Made by a program: the position numbers and the translations under genes
Notes under the pieces: model-generated
The model's database searches: none
What the model was told of the DNA's origin: nothing
The model's input: only the letters and a program-made list of their open reading frames with translations
Shown here: piece after piece, positions 56,385-64,000 of the stretch
How positions within the stretch are numbered: the first letter of the stretch is position 1
Layout: each line of letters opens with the position of its first letter
Origin: Begonia masoniana
Taxonomy: Eukaryota; Streptophyta; Magnoliopsida; Cucurbitales; Begoniaceae
Length of the DNA stretch: 64,000 nucleotides
Direction of reading: 5' to 3'
Assembly: GCA_022432975.1 (NCBI GenBank)
Contig: CM039502.1
Span: forward strand, 920,375-984,374

Positions 56385-57213
56385 AAACCGGCAGGAGGGG
56401 GCAGTAATGATTGCCTCTTAGCCACTTGAGTTGATGATACACTTGGTATGAAACAGGTGCGAGCATGGCACCTGCGTGGCACGTGATCCCACCCGCATTT
56501 CTTCCAAGCAAATCATGCACGTCTCTGCTTTACGATTCCGGCTAATTCTCCTTCTTTTGCAACCGCCGGCGCATTCCTTTACTTCTGATTCTTCCCGAAC
56601 TTCTATTCCGGTTACGGTGACTCTCTTCAGCATCTTCCTTGTCGATTTCTCACTGGCCGGAACCATTCCGTGGTGCGCTTGCGACTCTGTGAGTTCCTCA
56701 GTTGACTCTCATTCTGATTTCGATGCTTGTAGGACGATACCCCCCGCAGCAGCAAATCAACTCTTGTAATCTTTACACTCAATGGAAGTACTCTGGAATT
56801 AGGTTGGGAGATGTTATGTTCCCTTTTGAAGCCGCTAATGTCTGTGATTATCGCAGTAGTCATGGTGGGTAGGACGACTCAGAAACACAGCGATAAAACT
56901 CTTCGTTGCCGATCTCAACGATCTTCGAATAAACACTGAGATCTGGAAGAAACACTGGTAGATTGTCGTGGTTTTCAACTGGTCTCATAAAGGTCTGAGC
57001 TTCGGCATCGAATATGTATTCCTTAGTACAGTGAACGAACCGAAAGGAGATTTTCGCAGGAGAAGAAGAAGACGGTGAGGGTGGAGAGAGAAGGCGAATA
57101 ACTTCTCTTCGCATAGCAACTTCGTAAAAGTAGAAGCTCAGATGGCGGTGAACTTCCATAGCCGCAGGAAGTAGTAAGGGACTTGGCAAATTCCAAAGAG
57201 AGTGAAACCTCAA
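56385..57213 (-). pseudogene. RING-H2 ubiquitin ligase gene, frameshifted
   Basis: Minus strand. The first open frame (57213-56860) encodes a domain with ISFRFVHCTKEYIFDAEAQT and ends YRCVSESSYPP. The sequence then changes frame at least twice to reach AETCMICLEEMRVGSRATQV and PCSHLFHTKCII, the first half of a RING-H2 (C-x2-C...C-x-H-x2-H-x2-C). A further shift is needed to read WLRGNHYCP and CRFE, which would supply the last cysteine pair. Intact relatives are single-exon plant RING-H2 E3 ligases. Shifts at about 56860, 56680, 56425 and 56400 make a functional product unlikely. An intron cannot be excluded for the middle part. Confidence 0.65.
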
Positions 57214-59631
57214 TGTGGATCCTGTCTTTATAGCTCGAGGTTTCGTCTCATCCCTTGATAAGTCCTATTTACAAATAATTATGATTTAATTTGTAATAAT
57301 TAAGATTAATCTATCTTTTATTAAATTTGGGCCCAAGTGAACTTATGTTGCTTACGTAGGAGGAGGACTAAAAATATATTTTACAAAAAAAAAAAAAAGT
57401 ATAATCCTTGGATGAATAGTTATTAAATATTTGAATGTGAGATCAAATGTTTTATTATTTTAATTATTTATAATATATCATAACCACTCTATCATTAAAT
57501 AAACAATATTTAAAAAATATACAATTAAATGCAAATTATTCTTAGTCTTTTCAAAATTTATTTTAAAAATTAGAACATGCACATTCTGCATTTTGGTTAA
57601 TTGATGAAGAAAGTAAACGTAAACATAATATCTACCGGGGAGAAATTTAGCACTTCAGATTCGTGGTTGTGCTTAGGAGTTTAAGGCAACCGGTATAACC
57701 ATAGAAGGGATGGTGATGTAATTAGAGCAAGTCTATAGCGGGCACCATTCAAGTTAAGAACCACAAACATAAGATCTACCTCCGGTATAGAAATAGGAAC
57801 GTCAGTGTTCGAGGAACTAGAAAGGGTAGCTTTAACGAAGAGATGTTTCAAACTATTGGAGAATTATATGGTAGAGTTTGAGGATTTGGGAAGAATTGGA
57901 ATAAGGACGCAAACTCATCTACAACAAGTTTTCAAACAAGAAGATCGTTGGATGAGTCATTGCACAAGAGTCAAGTTCAACAATTAGAACCTGACTAGAA
58001 AGAGCGAATGATAGTAACTAGTCGGTAGACTCGAAGCAGCCCTTACGAGAATTTAGGGAAGAAGTGAAGGAGACTGTTAGATGAAGTGAATGATTAAAGT
58101 GTAAACTTAAAATGCAAATGTACTGTTATTATGATTATTATCGTATCGGAAATTTGTATCTGTCAATTGCCAACACCCTATTACAACTCAACCCATTATT
58201 AGTGTGTTCCTCGTATGCTCATAAGACAAGTGCTTGGGACATAATGAGAATGAATTAATGGGTACTTAATATAACCTAATTTTATGTTTGGCATGCCTTT
58301 AAGGTGCAATGCCCAGAGTTTCATTTTTGTAACTATTATCCCATTTGGCTCCCTTGCTAATACCTCAAACCACAATCAAGTTCGTCGGCCTAGTGTTGTC
58401 AATCGCTCCTCGTCAAAGCAAAGGATCTGTGTTTCCTTGATGTATATTTGATTTTCCTGCGTCTTAGCTTAGGTGCGTAATTGTCAATTCTATTAAGCAA
58501 TAACACCAAATTAATTAAAAGAACGTGATTGCTCATAAAGTCGTCAATTGTCAATTTTAGAGTGTGCGGATAGAGCAAGTAAAAATAGTGACAATAAATG
58601 GATTAAATTTAAGCCATTGGATTTGATTTGAACGGTCTAAATTCATTTCAAGAGTGTAAAGACGTGGGAGTAAAAGAGTCAAATGGAACTTTCTTTACAG
58701 CACAGAGTTGGTTGAGTGCGCTTTATTTTGGAGATCACCACATCACCACCTCCTCCTCCAGCTTCTGATGACCTAAAATCATCACAGAGTCTTGCTTATT
58801 TCGCCATTTTCAGCCAATCTCAAGTTAAAATACCATGGAAGGAGGTGGAGATAGTACAGCTCTCAGACAGCAAAGCAACAGGTTATTCTCTTGCATTTCC
58901 TTCTATCTGTTAGTTCAATGTAATAATCTAGTTTTCAAGAGCAAAAACGGCAGATAAAGCAGGAGGAAATACAAAATTCAGGTCTTCTTTCCATACTTCT
59001 ATCAATTTTTACCTCTGGATCCTGTTTTTGGGTCTTGTTAATGACTTAGAAAAGTAGGCAGTGAGAAAGAACTACTCTTCACACCAACACCAAATCACAT
59101 TTCCACTCAATAGTAATATAGGGTTTTATACAACAGTATCAGAAGTAAGGTAGGAGATGAAATAAACCTTATTCTGTAGTTCTTCACTCCACGAAAAAGG
59201 GGAAGCTTTTCCTTTGCTTCCTCAAGTATGTGTTGAAGATCGAGACATGGGCGAGCTGCCGATGCATAGTTACACTCTGAACTCTAGGGATTATAGCCAA
59301 AGTTATGTACACATGACAAATTGATTCTGAAAATTAGAACACCCATTATCGTTCTCGAATGAGACGATAAACAAAAACAAAGTAAAAAGGGATGACACAC
59401 CAAACAAACTTTCGAAAAAAAAAAGGTATAAGGCTAACTTTGCTAGGTAAAAAGAATGCAGAACACTCTCCTAAATGTGTCCGATAATGGCGGGATTCAC
59501 CATAACATTCTTGATCATGGATCTTGGGATGCAGATCTAAACATGCCTCATTGAAAAACTTAGGGCCGGAGTGGCTGCAATCCAAAGAAACAGATTATAG
59601 AAAAGACTAAAGAGAAAAACAACTTTGAATC
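57214..59631. other. Intergenic region
   Basis: No convincing gene. A 14-base A run lies near 57391. A plus-strand piece at 57800-58000 (MFEELERVALTKRCFKLLEN) may be a decayed transposon frame. Around 58836-58891 a short frame MEGGGDSTALRQQSNR follows a good ATG context and ends at a possible GT donor, but no later exon was found. The 3' UTR of the MYB gene is expected in 59300-59631. Confidence 0.4.
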
Positions 59632-62600
59632 TCAGACGAGGTATAATAGCTGTAGACGAGAAATGGGATAAATGGTTATAGACTTTGGAGTAGGACTCTT
59701 TTGCATGATGGTGGTTGTGAAGTATTGGAACTTGGGTATGGAGTAGGGGACTCCAATCCAAGAGTTTTAATTAAGAAGTTTCTTTCCTGAAACAAAAAAT
59801 GAAATAATGTCATTTAGTTGATATCATAAGAAGAGCTTGGTCTTAAAAGAACATTACATAAATCAAGTTAAATTTATTAGTGTTTCCTGGCATTATTTTA
59901 TAAGCTTATTACTTCTACTGCAGCTGCTATACTATTATGTGGATTAACAGAGAGAGATTTTTTATTTGAAATAAATGAAACTCAAAGAAAAACTTACGCT
60001 TTCAGAAAACACTGGACTGGGGATTCCTGCAGCCAACGATCTAAATATTGGAGTTACTTGTAGAGGGGAACTAAACTCTGTGCTTGATGAGGAAGTAACA
60101 GCATCTTTATTTGATTGCTCATCGCAGCACAGGTAAAATCTCTACTGCATGAAGATAACTCACCATCATCAGGTGATAGGTAACATTAATGCACAATTAT
60201 ATCGTAAAAAAACATTATTTTCCTTGAAAGTCACTTCAAACTTTATCCAGTACCTTGTTTTGCATTTCCACCAGGAGTTCCTTTTTCACACTCATCAATA
60301 CTATTACACTCTGCAATTTTATTAGAATGGTGTCCAGAATTAATATCATGATCCAGTGTATCTTCCTCAGTTTGAGTTTGTTCTATTTTTATTTGCTCTT
60401 CAGCCGTTTGGGATGGGAAATTTGATCCTGAACTGCATTCTGAACTGCTCGGAGACTCATGTTGATCATGCTGTCTGGAAATGCATTGGCAATAATAAAA
60501 GAACGAATACAATAAAGAAAGGCAGCATCACTGAATATCAATTTAGAGTCTTTATTACCTCCAACGATTTCCACCATTCCTGCTTCTTATGTCCTCCATG
60601 AAATCTTTAATATCTTCAAGTCGAAAGTCAATATCTGGAACTTTGTGCCTGAGAACTTCATTATCTTTGCTGTTGTACAGAAAATCTTTGAGAACCTGAA
60701 TGGCATTATAAGCGTTTAACTTCGGAGGCAATGAAGATGCCAGACTATTAAGTTTTAAGGCCAGACAAGTTCACCATTTTATCCAAACGTGGGCCATACG
60801 GCCGCATAACAAAGTGCAAGAGATGCTTGTGGTTTGGCAATACGTTTACATGGGATGAATATCAATTATTAAACTGCTTTATATATATATATATCTGTGT
60901 GTGTATTATAGATATGTATGTATGCACGTGTGTGTGTCTATATGTATGTATGTATACATTGACAGGATGGTCAAAATATTATAAGCAAAGGAAGTTCAAA
61001 CTTTGGTGGGCGTTAGGAAATAATAAGAAAGTAGTACATCTAGTGTGATTAGTGACATCTGGATTCTGGAAGACAAAAAAGAAAACCAAATTCGGACCTC
61101 ACCTTCCACGCATTCTCAAGGCTTTGATCTGTATTTTCCGTTTGAACCTTCAGTCCAAGTGAGGAGAGTAACCCTGTTTGTTGGAACAAAACACTTATCT
61201 TCGAATTGTCCTTTTTGAGAAATGCTCCTTGTAGGTTGTTGCTTTTATCTGCGTATCATCAAGTCTTGATGAGAATTTACATTTACTCACATGATGCGTG
61301 AAACAGTTAATTAGCAAGAAAGATCTCTGAAAATTTAAAGTAGATTAGTTAATTATAGATGAGGTATATAATAGAGTAAAAAAGTAATAACTTTTTTCTA
61401 TCTTTTCCTATTCATTTTATACTAATTTGCCTCACCCTTGTAATAGGAATCTAATAAAGTGTACAGCAACAGGCTTTCCTTAAGGTGAATTACCGTTGTT
61501 GAGAATCTTCTTGGCATCACTAGAATGATCCTGGACTGGAAAACCATTTACACTGTGTAAGTTCTCAATCAATACTGCAAGTGAAGCTCTAATCTGCTGG
61601 TCCATTCTTGTCTCATCTTGCTTATGTAATCCATCATCAAAATTACAATTTTCATTGATATCTGACTTGCTTGTCCGCCTTAATAGAAGCCAGGATTAAT
61701 TTCTGAACTTCAAGGAATTAAACTTATAGTAATTTATGAAACATCAAATGTTCCTTCACCTTATCTTATCCTTGGAAAAACTAGTCTCAGAGGATCCATC
61801 AGCTATGAACTTGGTCTGGCTCAAGACCCTTTTGTTGTTTGCATTGATGTTATAAATGGTATTCTCTTTTGCCACCAAAGCTTCATATTTTGCTTTCTTC
61901 TTACACAGGGTGGAGAATCTGTTTTTAACAGCATTGTCCGTTCTGGAGAAGCAGCACCAAACCATAAGAATTACTCCTGTTGATATTGTGTCTTGCTGCA
62001 GATTAGAGAACAACAGGGGTTATTTACCTGCCTGAAACCACCTTTGCTATCTCTGTCCATCTATTACCAAATATTTTTTGAGCCTGCAATCCAACTTAAG
62101 TTAAACATAATTAAATCATTTGTAAAACTATCTTTGAACATAAAATGAACACTTTCTGCTGAATGATTCAGGCCCTTAGAAGAAGGTACTTTATGTGATC
62201 AACTCTTATGCTACTTCCACATCTTCTTGGCAAAAAAAAAAAAAAATAAGAGTATAGCCGCACACGAGCAGGTCTCATATTGAATGTAAAAGTCCATCTC
62301 TTAGATGATAGAAGATATAGTTTTGGTGAATGACCTCACACAAGAGCAAATCTTCCTCAGGTGACCATCCCCCTTTCTTGAAATCAGAGTTCAAGTACGT
62401 GTACCATCTGAAACATTATTGCACAGCCAAATCAGGTAAAACTGATATTCACAAAAAAATATATATATATATATTATTGCTTTAACTTTCACCTTCTTCT
62501 ACACTGCCTTGTTGTTTTATCCTCGAATTTTGATGCGATGACAGACCAACTGCATGATAGATCAATACCAGACCATCAAATCTCCACATTTCCATGAAAA

Positions 62601-62864
62601 AACCGATTCAAATGAAATGAATATTTCAATGAAAGTATATACTTTTCGGTTCCATGAAGCTTAATTTGCTGGCGCAGGATATCATCCTCCTGAGACTCAA
62701 ATCAACCAGTGTCAGGAAGAGAAAAGGAAAGAAAAAGATCCAGAAGCCGGAAGAAAAAGGAGAAGCAAAGAATAATAGACCTGTTGACTCCAAGTGACGA
62801 TGTGGCGCTCTTTCTTCTTCAACTCTTGGATATGGCTACCAATCTTATTATTCGTCTCCTGCAT
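59632..62864 (-). CDS. FLP/MYB88: FOUR LIPS/MYB88-like R2R3-MYB transcription factor, C-terminus frameshifted
   Basis: Twelve exons, minus: 62864-62781, 62689-62643, 62549-62493, 62407-62335, 62083-62028, 61942-61760, 61678-61494, 61248-61103, 60695-60559, 60474-60254, 60104-59998, 59787-59632. It starts MQETNNKIGSHIQELKKKER. R2 is HIVTWSQQEDDILRQQI...TRQCRRRW; R3 is KKGGWSPEEDLLLCEAQKIF...GRTDNAVKNRFSTL, the atypical MYB of the FLP/MYB88 pair, which stops stomatal-lineage divisions by repressing cell-cycle genes. The later exons keep QQTGLLSSLGLKV and PLQVTPIFRSLAAGIPSPVF. In the last exon an extra T (run at about 59760-59762) shifts the frame after NFLIKTL; the conserved end (ESPTPYPS..., SCKRVLLQSL, stop at 59676) survives only in the other frame. 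As read, the product is about 483 residues with about 43 foreign ones. The exon 11 acceptor (60105) is the weakest junction. Confidence 0.85.
60884..60957. repeat. TA / TG microsatellite in MYB intron 9
   Basis: Runs of tatatata, tgtgtgtg and tatgtatg in succession. Confidence 0.85.
62458..62476. repeat. (AT)n microsatellite in MYB intron 3
   Basis: About nine AT units. Confidence 0.85.
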
Positions 62865-63680
62865 TGGTTTCAGCTACTATTCAGTCTATTTCTGGAACTC
62901 AACCTCCTTTGATCAAGCTTATAGCGGAAATGCTATCCCCTTTGTCGTATACAAAGTGAAAAAAACGAAAAAGTTCCTAAATCTCTTCCCACAATCTTTA
63001 CGCCTACTGTATGGTTCAAATAGGATCGTAAAAACAGCTTCTATAATATTGAATCGCCTCCGATCCTCACTTTCCTCGCTCCACCCTGATCCCTTCGAAG
63101 TTCAGAGATACCTAAATCACCATGAAATCGAAGGATAAAGAGAAAAAAAACAGAATCATCTATCACAAATCCGGTGATGACATTTAAAGCATATGCCTCG
63201 ATTTGAACAGAACAGAATAGGAAAACAATCATCTGATTTGTGTTTTATCATTTACGAATCCGGAGAAAATGGAAACAATCCAATCCTGATTATGAAACAT
63301 AAAACGACTAAATGGAGAATATAGATCTACGACCTCAATAGCACAGAAAAGGAAAAGGAAATCTACATTTAGGAACATTGGATTGAGCTTCCAGGCCCCG
63401 ATACTCGAGCATTGAGACCGTAAGCAAAATGGAAGAAGAAAGTCCAAAACGGGAGAAGAGTTCCTGAACTGATCAGACTAGTCTTTACTTGTTGGCAATG
63501 AAAAACTTCAGTAAAAATATACTATCGCCAGATTTCTCCCTCCCCCTCCCTTTCTCTCCCTACAAGTTCTGAAACTCCATAGCCTCCCTCTCTTTCTCTC
63601 TCCCAGTCGTCTGGATTTTCTCTGCGAAAAAGAAGGGAAAAGAAATTCATCAACAGATATAGTGCGCGGCCATCAGAGCA
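62865..63680 (-). promoter_or_regulatory. MYB gene upstream region / leader
   Basis: No other gene seen. A CT-rich stretch at 63535-63607 (GA-rich in the sense of the gene) is of the kind often found around plant transcription starts, so the leader may begin there. Confidence 0.4.
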
Positions 63681-64000
63681 AGTTTGAAAAAGACAACGCT
63701 GAATTTGATGAACTCATTTTAATTAATGTATTGCGAAGATTTTATTGAAAAAATAATTATAATAATATATTATTAATATTTTATATCGATACTATATACC
63801 TCATTTATCTTCTCTATACCAAAGTTATTTGGGCGATTTGACTCAAATTTCCAATAGACTAGAACCGTAGTATCAATCCCGGTTCTCAAGCTTGAAATCT
63901 CATGGTTTCTGTTTCCGGTTCCAGAACTGTAGAAACGTGGGTGACGGTTCCAATTCCGAAGTAGAATTGGATCGCGCCCACTCTTAATTAAAACATCAAG
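63681..64000. repeat. AT-rich flank with a possible decayed hAT terminus
   Basis: The segment 63855-63985 carries ccggttctc, ccggttcca and gcgcccactctta, vaguely like the ccggttcc...GCCCACCCCTA pattern of hAT ends. The rest is AT-rich without features. Confidence 0.25.

Noticed and set aside
58716..58913. Possible small gene with start MEGGGDSTALRQ at 58836
   Set aside because: Good ATG context and a possible donor, but no downstream exon or known family. Kept only as a remark in the intergenic entry.
63041..63232. Short minus frames upstream of the MYB gene
   Set aside because: In the presumed leader/promoter, no similarity, overlapping both strands.

Overview
The window is nuclear DNA of a eudicot plant. 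The evidence is several intron-containing genes of plant type (a FOUR LIPS/MYB88-like MYB, a RAD6-type UBC2 E2 enzyme, and a plastid-targeted DnaJ-zinc-finger/zinc-knuckle protein), AT-rich introns with GT-AG borders, and dense hAT, long-TIR, LTR and LINE transposon remains. No bacterial, viral or organellar genome organisation is present. The species cannot be named from the sequence.

The window has two halves. Positions 1-46,731 are a nested repeat block with no intact host gene. It is framed by a long terminal inverted repeat of about 200 bp: one left copy at 1224-1426, right copies at 15805-16001, 31257-31453 and 46539-46731, and degraded left-like copies near 21570 and 37397. The block holds three related units (A, B, C) that carry pieces of a DUF1664-family gene. 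B and C, each with its upstream linker, form a direct duplication with a period of about 15.4 kb. The units also carry broken pieces of tubulin-folding cofactor A, LSM7, a coiled-coil family gene and plastid rps12. In all three units a DUF1664 fragment lies as a large palindrome. Because the units are copies of each other, younger insertions can be proved from empty sites: three hAT elements with 8-bp target duplications (34199-35932, 39092-40444, 45370-46313), a solo LTR with a 5-bp duplication (16589-17954) and a complete LTR retrotransposon with a 5-bp duplication (11524-15436). That retrotransposon is the most striking object here. Behind its LTR, primer-binding site and a gag remnant it has no pol; instead it carries fragments of at least four host genes on one strand (ALKBH10-like, RID3-like WD40, importin alpha, FtsH-like protease).

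Positions 46,732-64,000 are ordinary gene space: the eight-exon DnaJ-zinc-finger/zinc-knuckle gene (47157-50050, minus), the UBC2 gene (CDS 53646-55195, plus) whose 5' UTR and first intron have been duplicated around a 21-bp minisatellite of about 24 copies, a decayed RING-H2 gene (56385-57213, minus), and a twelve-exon FLP/MYB88-like gene (59632-62864, minus) whose last exon is shifted by one base relative to the family.

The genes do not form a pathway. Points of interest are the multi-gene-capturing retrotransposon, the DUF1664 inverted repeats as possible hairpin RNA sources, and the remodelled UBC2 5' end.
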